From Hyphomicrobium sp. 99 (lineage in GTDB: Bacteria > Pseudomonadota > Alphaproteobacteria > Rhizobiales > Hyphomicrobiaceae), in contig NZ_KQ031382.1 of NCBI RefSeq assembly GCF_000384335.2, positions 3,992,581 through 4,056,580 on the forward strand: a stretch of 64,000 nt of DNA, given 5' to 3'. The notes under the pieces were generated by a model. That model was not told the origin of the DNA and made no database searches. It worked only from the letters and a program-made list of their open reading frames with translations. This document shows, piece by piece, positions 48,012-57,120 of this stretch. Both the position numbers and the translations under genes were made by a program. The stretch's first letter is position 1. Each line of letters begins with the position of its first letter.

Positions 48012-49217
48012 TCAGGAAAGAGCCCTAATCTTTCCCTCCTCGACGCCCCAGAACTGCGCTTTTTCTTTGAGCGCCGAGAAGGCTTCCGCATCCGTCCCTG
48101 TCATCCAAGCTTGCGCCCCGAGCCGGAGAATTTCGGCGAACAGCGCGGCCCTCCGGTGGACGTCGAGATGCGCCGTGATCTCATCGAGAAGCAGGATCGG
48201 CGCGGCGCCCTCCTGCCGCTCCGTCAGAAGCTCCGCATGCGCGAGCACCAGCCCGAGAAGCAGCGCTTTCTGCTCCCCTGTCGAACACTGACGCGCTTCG
48301 AGCGCCTTCGGACCGTGTTCGACGATCAGATCGGAGCGATGCGGTCCGTCGAGCGTGCGCCCCGCCCCACGGTCGCGCTCGCGCGTTTCAGCGAGAGTCC
48401 GCGCATAGGCATCTTCCGCTTCGATGGCCGAGAGACGCCTGAGATCGTCCTCGATCGTCCCGACGAGTTGAAAGGACGACCAAGGAAACGCGGAATCGGG
48501 ATCGCGCTCCCGCCGCTTCTCGACGATCGCAGCCATCGCCGCCACGGCTTCGAGGCGCGCAGCCGCGACCGCGACGCCCATCTCCGCCATCACCTGCTCG
48601 AAACCTGAAAGCTGCGCGTTGTCGCGCACACCGTCGGCGAGCAGCCGGTTGCGGCTCGTCATCGCCCGCTCGAACCTTCCGGCGATCGTCCGATAGCTGT
48701 GATCGAAACAGAGAATGAGCCGATCGAGAAACCGCCGCCGCTCGGAAGCCGGGCCCGTGAAAAGGCCGTCCATCGCAGGCGTCACCCAGACGATTTCGAG
48801 ATAGTCCGCGAGAACGCCCGAGCCCGACTGCGCCGAACCATCGATGCGCACGATACGGCCTGCGCGCTCGCTGCGCTCCGATGACCGCGAAAATCCCCCT
48901 CCCCCTTGCGGGGAGGGGTTAGGGGTGGGGGGTCTGGCTTGCAACCCCGTGCCGATATCCGCTGGCCCCGAAAGCGTATGCGCATACGCGGCAATCGCAA
49001 AACTTCCGTCGCCCCCAGCGCGCGCCAGATCGACGAACGGCACGCGCCGCAAACCCGTCCCCGGCGACAGCAGCGACAGCGCCTCGAGCAGATTGGTCTT
49101 GCCCGAGCCATTCGCGCCCACGATCACCTGCGGCCCCGCGTCCGTCGAAACGCTCGCCGAGACATAGCTTCGGAAATTCGTCAGCGTCAGCCGCTCGACC
49201 CAAAGTCCGGAAGACAT
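48012..49217 (-). CDS. recF: RecF recombination/repair ATPase with an in-frame repeat insertion
   Basis: 401 residues. Walker A is GANGSGKT (34-41), the signature is TGEQKALLLGLVLAHAELL and Walker B is PILLLDEITAHLD. RecF loads RecA at gaps together with RecO and RecR. Odd feature: residues about 93-118, between a beta strand and RIVRIDG, contain a Pro/Gly insert (PTPNPSPQGGGG). It is encoded by the GC-rich palindrome at 48894-48931, also seen in pbpC. Related RecF proteins are some 20-30 residues shorter at this place. The frame is kept, so the protein should be functional. Confidence 0.95.
   Translation of the reverse strand: MSSGLWVERLTLTNFRSYVSASVSTDAGPQVIVGANGSGKTNLLEALSLLSPGTGLRRVPFVDLARAGGDGSFAIAAYAHTLSGPADIGTGLQARPPTPNPSPQGGGGFSRSSERSERAGRIVRIDGSAQSGSGVLADYLEIVWVTPAMDGLFTGPASERRRFLDRLILCFDHSYRTIAGRFERAMTSRNRLLADGVRDNAQLSGFEQVMAEMGVAVAAARLEAVAAMAAIVEKRRERDPDSAFPWSSFQLVGTIEDDLRRLSAIEAEDAYARTLAETRERDRGAGRTLDGPHRSDLIVEHGPKALEARQCSTGEQKALLLGLVLAHAELLTERQEGAAPILLLDEITAHLDVHRRAALFAEILRLGAQAWMTGTDAEAFSALKEKAQFWGVEEGKIRALS
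48894..48931. repeat. GC-rich palindrome within recF
   Basis: The plus strand shows CCCCTCCCCCTTGCGGGGAGG followed by GGTTAGGGGTGGGG, split here to stay brief. The same core, in both orientations, occurs in the pbpC leader at 3021-3110. It is a protein-coding palindromic element that keeps the recF frame. Confidence 0.85.
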
Positions 49218-49243
49218 GTTTCACTGACGCCTATCGAATTGTC

Positions 49244-49390
49244 CGTCATCCTCGGCCGAGCGCGCACTTGCGCGTCGAAGGCCGGGGATCCAGCGTAAGA
49301 AGCGCCGAAGGCTCGAAAGAAAAGCGTCTTCGACGACTCTAACGCTGGATCCCCGAACGCATTCGCTCACTCATGCGTTCGAGGATGACG
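49244..49390. repeat. Nested inverted-repeat element, family A copy 2 (147 bp)
   Basis: The ends CGTCATCCTCGG and CGAGGATGACG, the inner arms GGGGATCCAGCGT and ACGCTGGATCCCC, and a central CGTCTTCGACGACTCT are shared with 21262-21412. It lies between recF and dnaN and occupies nearly the entire 180-bp gap. Confidence 0.85.
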
Positions 49391-49397
49391 GGGAGAA

Positions 49398-50516
49398 TCA
49401 CACCCGCATCGGCATCAAAACGTAGAGCGCGCTGCCGTCGCCGCCGTCGCGCACCATCGTCGGCGAGCCGGGATCGGCCAGCAAAAACCGCGCATCTTCG
49501 CTCTCGAGCTGATCGGCGATGTCGAGCAGATAGCGCGCGTTGAAGCCGATCTCGAGCGGACCCGCCGTGTAGCCGACGGAGATTTCCTCAGTCGCACTGC
49601 CGCCTTCCGGATTGTTCACGGTCAGGATCAGCTTGTCCTTGCCGACGTTGAGCTTCACGGCACGCCCGCGCTCGCTCGCAATCGTCGACACGCGATCGAC
49701 GGCGCTCTTGAACGAGGCATTCGGGACCTTCATTTCCTTGTCGTTGTTGTGCGGAATGACGCGGCCGTAATCGGGGAACGTTCCGTCGATCAGCTTCGAC
49801 GTCAGAACGACCGGCCCGATCTCGAAACGCACCTTCGTCTGCGACACGCCGACTTTGACCTTCGCGCTCGTGTCTTCGAGAAGCCGCGTGAGTTCATGCA
49901 CCGTCTTCCTCGGCACGATGACGCCCGGCATGCCTTCCGCGCCCTTCGGCAGCGGCAGCTCCACTTGCGCCAGGCGGTGTCCGTCGGTCGCAACCGCGCG
50001 CAGCGTCTTGACGCCGTTCGTCTCGGCAGGGTGCAGATAGATGCCGTTGAGGTAGTAGCGCGTTTCTTCCGTCGAGATCGCGAAGCGCGTCTTGTCGATC
50101 AGCCGCTTCAAGTCGCCGGCTTCAATCGTGAACTCGTGACCGATCTCGCCGACCGCCAGATCCGGGAAGTCGTCGGCCGCGAGCGTCTGCAGGCTGAAAC
50201 GCGAATGCCCGGACGTAATCGTCAGCCGCTCCTTGTCTCCGTCGCGCTTCATCTCGATTTCGGCGCCGTCAGGAAGCTTGCGCACGATGTCGTGCAGAAC
50301 GTGCGCCGGAACCGTCAGCGTGCCGGGCGTCGAAACCTTCGCGCCGACGCTCTCGCTGACCTCGCGCTCGAGGTCGGTTGCCTTGAACATCAGCGCGTCG
50401 CCGCTCGCCTTCAGCAAGATGTTCGACAGGATCGGTATCGTTGTGCGGCGTTCGACGACGCTCGTAACGTGGCTCAGCGCCTTCAAGAGTTCCCCACGTT
50501 CGATCTCGAGACGCAT
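49398..50516 (-). CDS. dnaN: DNA polymerase III beta sliding clamp
   Basis: 372 residues from the ATG at 50516 with GAGGAT 4 nt upstream; an earlier ATG at 50531 would put the ribosome site inside the gene. Three clamp domains are seen, with ILSNILLKASGD, the LPLPKGAEGMPGVIVPRKT strand and a C-terminal MPMRV end. It tethers the polymerase to DNA. It lies between recF and dnaA on the minus strand. Confidence 0.97.
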   Translation of the reverse strand: MRLEIERGELLKALSHVTSVVERRTTIPILSNILLKASGDALMFKATDLEREVSESVGAKVSTPGTLTVPAHVLHDIVRKLPDGAEIEMKRDGDKERLTITSGHSRFSLQTLAADDFPDLAVGEIGHEFTIEAGDLKRLIDKTRFAISTEETRYYLNGIYLHPAETNGVKTLRAVATDGHRLAQVELPLPKGAEGMPGVIVPRKTVHELTRLLEDTSAKVKVGVSQTKVRFEIGPVVLTSKLIDGTFPDYGRVIPHNNDKEMKVPNASFKSAVDRVSTIASERGRAVKLNVGKDKLILTVNNPEGGSATEEISVGYTAGPLEIGFNARYLLDIADQLESEDARFLLADPGSPTMVRDGGDGSALYVLMPMRV

Positions 50517-50845
50517 ATCTATCCTCAGCATTGACTATGGAATTGCGCGTGGAATGGCGGCCTGAACACGCCGTGGCATCACGCGCGAGAAAACGGTTGG
50601 CCCGAGGCGAACGGAATCGCCCGCGGAGCCGGATCAGAGCCGAAACATGGCATCTTTTCAAGCAAGATGTATTGGCTAGCCCAGAACTTGCCTGCAACCG
50701 GACCCGATCGGGCCAGGAACCGGCCGCCAACCGGCCGGGAATCCGCTGCATAGGAGCCATCGAGAGGCACCCAAGGCAAGGCCGGCACTCCGGGGGAGGT
50801 GTGCCGGCCCTACGTCGCATCAGGCCGCAAGGGGTGACTTTGCGG
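50517..50845. other. dnaA-dnaN intergenic region (329 bp)
   Basis: No gene, no DnaA box. A 9-bp GC-rich hairpin GGCCGGCAC/GTGCCGGCC lies at 50780-50809 downstream of dnaA, a possible weak terminator without a U-tract. A short inverted repeat ACCGGCCGCCAACCGGCC lies near 50729-50746. Confidence 0.45.
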
Positions 50846-52366
50846 TCAGTGGTTGAGAAGCCTCTTCAGCTCCTCAAGCTCGTCTCCGAGGTTCGGGTTC
50901 TTGCTGATTTCGCCTTCGATTTTGCGGATCGCATGCAGAACGGTCGTGTGGTCGCGGCCGCCAAAACGGCGTCCGATTTCCGGCAGCGAGCGCGCCGTCA
51001 GGTGCTTGGCGAGATACATGCCGATCTGGCGCGGCCAGACGACGGAACGATGACGCCGCTGCGACAGGAGATCGCCCTTCGAGACACCGTAATGCCGCGA
51101 AATGATCCGCAGAATGTCTTCGATCTTGATCCGCCGCGGCTCGAGGTTCTGAACCAGATCGCGAATGACGGTCTCGGCGATGTCGAGCGTGATCGGCGTG
51201 CGCATATACTGCCACGTCGCATAAAGGCGCGTAACGGCACCCTCGAGCTCACGCCCGTTCTCCGTCAGCCTCTGCGCCAAGAGATCGATGACGTCCCGCG
51301 ACAGCGAGAACGACGGATCCGCCGCACGCTTCTCGGCAAGCCGCTTGTCGAGCACTTTGAGCCGAAGCTCGTGATCGAGCGATTGCAGCTCCGTGACGAG
51401 CCCGCGCTGCAGCCGCGACCGCATGCGTTCATTGAGTCGCTCGATCTGGTTGGGAGCGCGAGCCGACGCAACGACCACCTGCTTGCCGCCGTCGAGCAAC
51501 GCATTGATGATGTGATCGAATTCCTGCTCCGTCCGTTCGCCCTGAAGGAATTCAAGGTCGTCGATCAGCAGCATGTTGATGTTGCGGAACCGCTCCTTGA
51601 ACGCCAACGGATCGGAAGATCGAAGCGCTTCGACGAACTGATAACGGAAGCGTTCAGCCGTCAGATAGAGAACCTGAGCGTTCGGCGCGCGCTTCTTCAC
51701 TTCCCACGCAATGGCGTGAAGAAGATGGCTTTTGCCCAGGCCCACCTGCGAGTGGATATAGAGCGGATTGTATCCCGGAGCGCCGGAAAGAACCGTTTCA
51801 GCAACCTGCGTCGCACCTGCATGCGCCATGCGGTTTGAAGCGCCGACAACGAAGCTGTCGAATGTATAGCGCGGGTCGAGCGGAGAACCTTCAAGGCCGC
51901 CCGCCGATGTCCGCTGCACCGGAAGCACCGGCGCGCGCAAAGCAGTTGGACGCTGCGGAAGTTCGGTGTGCTGTGCTGGCGGGGGTGCTGTCGCCGCGGC
52001 AGTGTTCGTCGTCTCGACGGAACGCGTCTCGCCCGGCCTCTGGGCAATCGCACCCGGCTGACGCCAGATCACTTCAACGCGCTCGACCGTCGCAAACTCG
52101 ATGCGAGAGCAGTGCAGCAGATGCTCGGAATAGTGTTCCTGGATCCAGTTGCGAACGAATTTGACAGGCACCGAAACCTTGACGATCCGCCCGTCAAAGC
52201 TTTCGAATTCTAGGCTCTTGAACCAGCTCGAATAAACCTCTTCGCCGAGCTGGACTCTAAGCATCGCGCGAACCTTCTGACCGCGGCCCTCTACCGCGCT
52301 CGCAGGAGTCTCTACGACCTGTCCACCACCCGCGTCCTGAGATTCTGCTTTTTGTGCTGCCTGCAT
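50846..52366 (-). CDS. dnaA: Chromosomal replication initiator DnaA
   Basis: 506 residues from the ATG near 52366, which has GGGGAG 9 nt upstream; the frame is open to 52420. Domain I spans about 30-105, a Pro/Ala/Thr-rich linker about 106-165, and the AAA+ domain holds GLGKSHLLHA (209-218, Ser in place of the usual Thr) and LLIDDLEFLQG. The C-terminal DNA-binding domain holds GRRFGGRDHTTVLHAI. It binds TTATCCACA-type boxes to open the origin. It heads dnaA-dnaN-recF-gyrB. Confidence 0.97.
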   Translation of the reverse strand: MQAAQKAESQDAGGGQVVETPASAVEGRGQKVRAMLRVQLGEEVYSSWFKSLEFESFDGRIVKVSVPVKFVRNWIQEHYSEHLLHCSRIEFATVERVEVIWRQPGAIAQRPGETRSVETTNTAAATAPPPAQHTELPQRPTALRAPVLPVQRTSAGGLEGSPLDPRYTFDSFVVGASNRMAHAGATQVAETVLSGAPGYNPLYIHSQVGLGKSHLLHAIAWEVKKRAPNAQVLYLTAERFRYQFVEALRSSDPLAFKERFRNINMLLIDDLEFLQGERTEQEFDHIINALLDGGKQVVVASARAPNQIERLNERMRSRLQRGLVTELQSLDHELRLKVLDKRLAEKRAADPSFSLSRDVIDLLAQRLTENGRELEGAVTRLYATWQYMRTPITLDIAETVIRDLVQNLEPRRIKIEDILRIISRHYGVSKGDLLSQRRHRSVVWPRQIGMYLAKHLTARSLPEIGRRFGGRDHTTVLHAIRKIEGEISKNPNLGDELEELKRLLNH

Positions 52367-52475
52367 AATATGTACTCCCCGCTGATAACGCGGGACGCCT
52401 GGAAGCGCCCCCCTCTTCATCGCCCGCCGTAACCCTCTGGTGTGCGATGCCGTCTATTCCGTCTGCGACTTGCCT

Positions 52476-52919
52476 CTAGCCCTGTACCCAATCGAGCCCG
52501 GCAAACTTCCAACCGGAAATTTCGCCCCGCTCGTGGCTAGCGTTCATGGCTCCCTCAAAACCCTCCTTAACGTTGTGACAACGGCGATACCCCGCCGCGG
52601 TCATCTGCTCTGCAGCGAACCGGCTGCGCACGCCCGAGCGGCAAATGAAAAAAATCTCGGTACTCTTCTCGACCCCTTTGTCTGCCAGCACCGCGTCCAG
52701 ACGTTCGGCGAAGTCCTGGTCGATCCGGCCGTCAGGAAATATTCGCCACTCCATCAGCAGCACCTCCCGATGAATCTTGGACAGATCCGGAATACCGACG
52801 GACGCCCACTCGGCGGGCGTACGAACATCAACAAGAACAGCCTTTGGGTCGCCTTCGAGACGCTTCCAAGTTTCGAGGACGGGAACGTCCTCGACTCCAG
52901 AAGCTTCCAGTTTTTCCAC
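52476..52919 (-). CDS. Rhodanese-like domain protein
   Basis: 147 residues. A single rhodanese domain with DVRTPAEW and the active-site loop FICRSGVRSR (catalytic Cys). It could transfer sulfane sulfur or act as a cyanide or thiol carrier; the acceptor is unknown. The GTG start at 52919 follows GAGGGG. It lies 109 bp upstream of dnaA on the same strand, a neighbourhood seen in related genomes. It borders the candidate origin region. Confidence 0.93.
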   Translation of the reverse strand: MEKLEASGVEDVPVLETWKRLEGDPKAVLVDVRTPAEWASVGIPDLSKIHREVLLMEWRIFPDGRIDQDFAERLDAVLADKGVEKSTEIFFICRSGVRSRFAAEQMTAAGYRRCHNVKEGFEGAMNASHERGEISGWKFAGLDWVQG

Positions 52920-53551
52920 TTATCCCCTCACGTCCCACGCAATACCGATAAAGACCTGCACAAGTCATCCCCAGGAAGAGCCCAGAGAATCCCCCGCTAT
53001 TCCGGTCATTGCCAAAGCAACGCCAAAGGTTAATCGCAGGTCTTTATCTGTTTTGACGATGCGTCCGTGGTCGCCAATTCTCTTGGCCCCGAACGCTACG
53101 CTCGCCGAACTTACTCTTGCGAACGACCGCTTTTACCCCGCTGCCATCCACTGCCAAATTTACTATCCCTTAACCTTCTTTTCGACAAGCGCCCCCAACC
53201 CCCAATATGGCCGTCCAGCGAGAAGAAAAGTTGTCCACAGGCATTGGTGACAACGTGAGTCACTTCGCAAGGCCTGTGCATAAACACCCTGACTCGTTCG
53301 GGTTTCTTGCAATGGAAGTCACCGCGAAAGCCGAGTAGTCGCAGCCGTCATCCGAGCGTCATTTTTTTTTGGACCGGGGGCCGGGCGAAAGCCAATGCGC
53401 CCGCTTATCAACCAGCTCAACGCCCCCGATCAGCGGGATTTCAGCAGGTTAATGACGTTAAAAAAACAGCGGGCCCGAAATCGGGCCCGCTCTTTACCGG
53501 TGCGAATATGCAACAGGGAGGAAAATTGGCCCCTGTTATTCACATGTTACG
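52920..53551. other. Candidate oriC or DnaA-box region
   Basis: 632 bp without a gene between rpsT and the rhodanese gene, close to dnaA. DnaA-box-like 9-mers: TTGTCCACA at 53231-53239 (one mismatch), TTATGCACA on the minus strand at 53275-53283 and TTATTCACA at 53536-53544. Both of the latter match TTATNCACA. AT-richer tracts lie near 53150-53185 and 53355-53375. A TTAA-N5-TTAA pair occurs at 53449-53461. The rpsT terminator is inside the region. A true origin is inferred, not shown. Confidence 0.45.
53461..53491 (-). terminator. Rho-independent terminator of rpsT
   Basis: AGCGGGCCCG and CGGGCCCGCT form a 10-bp stem; on the minus strand it is followed by TGTTTTTTAA. It lies 61 bp after the rpsT stop. 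Confidence 0.85.
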
Positions 53552-53818
53552 TTACGCGCTCATGGCCTTGACACGCTGCGTAAGCCTGGAAACCTTCCGG
53601 CTGGCCGTACGCTTGTGCATGATGCCCTTCTGGGCGCTGCGGATGAGGCTCGGCTCTGCGGCAGCGAGAGCGGCCTTGGCCTTAGAGGCATCACCCGACT
53701 GAATAGCCTCTTCCACCGCGCGAACTTCGGTCTTCACGCGCGAATGGCGGCTTTTGTTGACTTCAGTGCGGCGGATCATCTGGCGCGTGGCTTTTTTCGC
53801 CGACGACGTGTTAGCCAT
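53552..53818 (-). CDS. rpsT: 30S ribosomal protein S20
   Basis: 88 residues, the usual length. The basic helical protein starts [17 protein letters not shown] and has the family pattern [17 protein letters not shown]. It binds 16S rRNA early in 30S assembly. It is preceded by a good sigma-70-type promoter and followed by a strong terminator, so it is monocistronic, adjacent to the dnaA group as in many alphaproteobacteria. Confidence 0.98.
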   Translation of the reverse strand: MANTSSAKKATRQMIRRTEVNKSRHSRVKTEVRAVEEAIQSGDASKAKAALAAAEPSLIRSAQKGIMHKRTASRKVSRLTQRVKAMSA

Positions 53819-53939
53819 AGGTTGTCCTTACGTTGCTACGAATACGCCCGCGCGTTAGCGAAGAGCTACAGCGAGGCGGCGGGTTGAAGAAATCTCTCGT
53901 CGGCCCAGGATTGTCGGTCCAGGCACACGGTTTGCGGGG

Positions 53940-53968
53940 GGTATAGCCGTCCAAAGGGCATCGGTCAA
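53940..53968 (-). promoter_or_regulatory. Putative sigma-70 promoter of rpsT
   Basis: On the minus strand TTGACC (53968-53963), a 17-bp spacer and TATACC (53945-53940), giving a leader of about 115 nt. A weak GCCC/GGGC hairpin with a T run lies just upstream (53989-54002). Confidence 0.6.
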
Positions 53969-54106
53969 TGAAGCCCCGTAACGAAAAAGCCCAATTCCGG
54001 GCGAAATTCGATGCCGCCGCCGGTCGCAGCGCTTTTCCCTGTCATTTGCGATAAGCCGGATCGCCGACAAGACGGAAACTCGGCATCTTAGGGGGGCCTC
54101 TAGAGA

Positions 54107-54691
54107 ATGTTGTCTTGGACCGGATGGCTGGTTGCCCTGACTGCCGCCATTTTTGCGACCATCCTCGCCGCAGCAGCGAACCAGCCAATGCTGCAGATGG
54201 CAGCGGCAGCAGTCGTCGCCATCGCCATCACCCTGCTCGCGATCCGCGATCATCAAAGCCTCAAGAACGGGGGCGCGCCCGCAAGCGCCGTCGCCAGCTC
54301 AACCGCCCGTTACCTTGCCCTGATCTGGGCATGGGCCGCCCTGACGCTGTTGATAACCTACGTGTTCATCATCCAAAAGCACTGGCCGGAATGGTGGCAG
54401 TTCTTCCTCGGCTTCTCTTTCGCAGCCGTTGCGAGCCTCGGTTTCTCGATCATGCTGGATCGCGATCGCGCGGCCGGCAACGCTGACCTCGCGCTCGTCA
54501 AATTCGGGCGCATCCTCGTGCAGGCCCAGTTGATCGGCATGGTCGCCGGCATCGCCAGCCTCTTCGTCGACGGCAAATTTCCGCGCCCCGAAACATATGC
54601 CGACTGGGCCGGCTGCAACATCTTCTTCTTCGGCGCCCTCGCGATTGCTGCGATTAGCCTCGATGCATTAAGGTCGCCCGCTTACGCGTGA
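54107..54691 (+). CDS. Membrane protein of unknown function, tandem paralogue 1
   Basis: 194 residues with five or six predicted transmembrane helices (about 5-25, 28-46, 68-90, 95-115, 135-153, 167-187). Polar residues are few. No family is recognised. Segment order matches the next gene: a helical hairpin, a Trp-rich pair of helices, an acidic loop and a final helix (ADWAGCNIFFFGALA versus GDWAANQLFLAGGFA). The two are therefore probably products of an old duplication. Confidence 0.75.
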   Translation: MLSWTGWLVALTAAIFATILAAAANQPMLQMAAAAVVAIAITLLAIRDHQSLKNGGAPASAVASSTARYLALIWAWAALTLLITYVFIIQKHWPEWWQFFLGFSFAAVASLGFSIMLDRDRAAGNADLALVKFGRILVQAQLIGMVAGIASLFVDGKFPRPETYADWAGCNIFFFGALAIAAISLDALRSPAYA

Positions 54692-54728
54692 TTGAAGACC
54701 AACCGCCCCATCGGAACATTCGCCCGAG

Positions 54729-55346
54729 ATGACCTTGCGCCCATCGCTTCCCTCGTTGCTGATCACTCTGGCAGCTGCTCTCATCGCTATGTACTTGGCG
54801 GCGAGCCATGTGCTGAAAGCCGAAGCGGCGGTTGCCGCGGCGGTCTTCGCATTGGTCATTGTCGTGGCGGCGATACGAACCAACGCCCCGGTGTGGCGGC
54901 GACCACCCAGCGCCGCCGGCCCAACGCCGCGTGACGCGCTCTTAGTTACGACCAAGCTCATGATGTTGGCCTATCTTTGGTGCGCGATCGCCTTCTACGC
55001 GATCTATCTTGGCACCAACACGCGCTGGCAGCACGGCTGGGAATATGGGACGGGCATGCTGCTTATCTCCGGCGCCTACGGCTATTACCTCTCACGCCTC
55101 AGCGATCCGGCTGACCACCTGTCGAGCCCCAACGCAATCGAGCGCATGGTGAGATTTTCAGCGTATCTCGCCTTCCTGATCGGCGCCGGTTTAGTCTGGC
55201 TCGTCGGATCGGGAAAGCTCGCGACACTCAAAGGCGATTGGGCGGCAAACCAGCTTTTCCTCGCCGGCGGTTTCGCCGTGATCTGCCTGAGCGCCATTAT
55301 CGTGAAGACCAACAGCGCACTGACCGAACGTCACGCCGCCAACTGA
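54729..55346 (+). CDS. Membrane protein of unknown function, tandem paralogue 2
   Basis: 205 residues with about six transmembrane helices (6-25, 34-50, 77-95, 106-123, 142-160, 175-193). It starts 37 bp after paralogue 1 on the same strand, so the two are likely cotranscribed. It shares the helix arrangement and the GDWAANQLFLAGGFA end with it. The stop is 1 bp from the mutM stop on the other strand, so the genes are convergent. The function is unknown. Confidence 0.75.
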   Translation: MTLRPSLPSLLITLAAALIAMYLAASHVLKAEAAVAAAVFALVIVVAAIRTNAPVWRRPPSAAGPTPRDALLVTTKLMMLAYLWCAIAFYAIYLGTNTRWQHGWEYGTGMLLISGAYGYYLSRLSDPADHLSSPNAIERMVRFSAYLAFLIGAGLVWLVGSGKLATLKGDWAANQLFLAGGFAVICLSAIIVKTNSALTERHAAN

Positions 55347-55347
55347 C

Positions 55348-56229
55348 TCAGCGCTGACAGCGCGGGCAGTAGAACGTCGCGCGCCCCGAGTGAACCAAGC
55401 GCCGTATCTCACCGCCGCATCCGGGCGTTTGGCACAGAGACCCAGCGCGATCGTAAACCCCGAACCGCTCTTGAAATGCGCCGCGCTTTCCATCGGCATG
55501 CCGGTAATCGCGCAGCGTCGAACCGCCGGCCTCGATGGCACGCCCGAGCACGTCCCGGATCGCAGGCACCAGCTTGACGGCGCGCTCCGTTGGAACACCA
55601 CGCCGGTCCACGAGGCTCTTCGCTGCCCGGTTCGGCGATAACCCGGCTTGAAACAGCGCCTCCGAAACGTAGATGTTGCCAAGCCCCGCAACCACATGCT
55701 GATCCATCAGAAAGGCTTTGAGGTTCACCTTCCGGCTCTTTGCCTTGGACGCGAGATAGTCCGCGGTTAGCTCCTCACCCAGCGGCTCGGCGCCGAGATC
55801 GCGAAAGAGCGGATGCTGCGAGCGCTCCGCATGCGCCATCATCACCATGAAGCCGAACCGCCGCGGATCGTTGTAGATCACGCGCGTCCCATCCGAGAGA
55901 TTGAACACGACATGATCGTGCGTCGGGTCCGGACCGGTCCCATGCGCGTACTGGCCCGGCGTATCGGCCACCCCGTCATGAACGATCGTAAAGCGCCCGG
56001 TCATGCCAAGATGCATGACGAGATCTTCGCCGCTCGAAAGGGACGCGACGAGATATTTCGCCCGCCGTTCAAGCCCGATGATCGATTGCCCCTTCACGCG
56101 CTCTGCAAACTTCTCAGGGAACGGAAACCGTAAATCCGGACGCCGGGTCTCGAGCGACGCAACCCGCTTGCCGACGAGAACGGGCGCCAAGCCGCGACGA
56201 ACGGTTTCGACCTCCGGAAGTTCGGGCAT
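55348..56229 (-). CDS. mutM: Formamidopyrimidine-DNA glycosylase
   Basis: 293 residues. It removes 8-oxoguanine and other oxidised purines. The N-terminal MPELPEVE provides the catalytic Pro2 and Glu3. Lys in the LSSGEDLVMHLGMTG region, the helix-two-turn-helix GLGNIYVSEALFQAG and a C-terminal zinc finger C-x4-C-x16-C-x2-C (CQTPGC...CPRCQR) are seen. The start is the ATG at 56229; the frame is open further upstream but that part lies antisense to ubiE. Confidence 0.97.
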   Translation of the reverse strand: MPELPEVETVRRGLAPVLVGKRVASLETRRPDLRFPFPEKFAERVKGQSIIGLERRAKYLVASLSSGEDLVMHLGMTGRFTIVHDGVADTPGQYAHGTGPDPTHDHVVFNLSDGTRVIYNDPRRFGFMVMMAHAERSQHPLFRDLGAEPLGEELTADYLASKAKSRKVNLKAFLMDQHVVAGLGNIYVSEALFQAGLSPNRAAKSLVDRRGVPTERAVKLVPAIRDVLGRAIEAGGSTLRDYRHADGKRGAFQERFGVYDRAGSLCQTPGCGGEIRRLVHSGRATFYCPRCQR

Positions 56230-56307
56230 GACAGCAATGATACCTGGCGTTGAGGATGAGACGAGCCGACGATAGCGCGCTGGCGCGGGAACGGCTATGC
56301 TGCGGAT

Positions 56308-57120
56308 ATGGATCAGAATTCCGAAACTGCAAGTCAGCCCGCGGGCCAAAGCGCCGGCCCAAATACGGGCGAGAACACCGCCTCCTTCGGCTTCCGCGCC
56401 GTACCCGAGACCGAGCGTCAGGGCCTCGTCAATAAGGTCTTCGCGTCGGTCGCCAGCCGTTACGACCTGATGAATGATCTGATGTCGGGTGGCCTGCATC
56501 GGCTGTGGAAGCGCGAGCTCATCACGATGCTCAACCCGCCGCGCGGCGCGACGCCCTTCAAGCTGCTCGACGTCGCCGGCGGCACCGGCGATATCTCCAT
56601 TCGGTATGCGAACGACAGCGGCCCGAACGCCTCCGCCATAATCTGCGACATCAGTCCCGAGATGCTCGAGGTCGGCCGCCGCCGCATCGCTGACGCAGGC
56701 TTGCAAAATCGCATTCAATGCGTCGAAGGAAACGCCGAGGAATTGCCGTTCGAGAACGGCAGCTTCGACGCCTACACGATCGCATTCGGCATTCGCAACG
56801 TTACCCACATCGATAAGGCGCTCGCCGAAGCCTACCGCGTGTTGAAGCCGGGCGGCCGCTTTCTCTGCCTCGAATTTTCCGAATGCCGGGTTCCGGTTCT
56901 CGACCGCCTGTATGACTTTCACTCATTCGAGATCATTCCGCGTCTTGGCCAATTGACCGCCGGAGATGCTGAATCCTATCGTTATCTCGTTGAGAGCATC
57001 CGCCGCTTCCCGACTCAGGAGAAATTCGCGGATCTTATTCGCAGCACTGGTTTTTCCCGGGTCAGCTACCGCAATTTGACGGGCGGCATCGCGGCTATCC
57101 ACGGCGGCTGGAAGATCTGA
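56308..57120 (+). CDS. ubiE: Ubiquinone/menaquinone biosynthesis C-methyltransferase UbiE
   Basis: 270 residues. An extra N-terminal Asn/Ser-rich stretch of about 25 residues precedes the family core: [13 protein letters not shown], the SAM motif [10 protein letters not shown] (86-95), [14 protein letters not shown] and [13 protein letters not shown]. It methylates the benzoquinol ring in ubiquinone synthesis. It is divergent from mutM (78 bp). ubiB lies further along the same strand, so both quinone genes are grouped with mutM near the origin, as in other alphaproteobacteria. Confidence 0.97.
   Translation: MDQNSETASQPAGQSAGPNTGENTASFGFRAVPETERQGLVNKVFASVASRYDLMNDLMSGGLHRLWKRELITMLNPPRGATPFKLLDVAGGTGDISIRYANDSGPNASAIICDISPEMLEVGRRRIADAGLQNRIQCVEGNAEELPFENGSFDAYTIAFGIRNVTHIDKALAEAYRVLKPGGRFLCLEFSECRVPVLDRLYDFHSFEIIPRLGQLTAGDAESYRYLVESIRRFPTQEKFADLIRSTGFSRVSYRNLTGGIAAIHGGWKI

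Noticed and set aside
50531..51838. 435-codon frame opposite dnaA
   Set aside because: Antisense to dnaA; begins in the dnaA-dnaN gap without a ribosome site.
53449..53461. TTAA-N5-TTAA pair near the rpsT terminator as a CtrA box
   Set aside because: The spacing is 5, not 7, and the right half belongs to the T-tract of the terminator.
56230..56922. N-terminal extension of the mutM frame by over 200 codons
   Set aside because: Lies antisense to ubiE; MutM needs Pro at position 2 right after the ATG at 56229.
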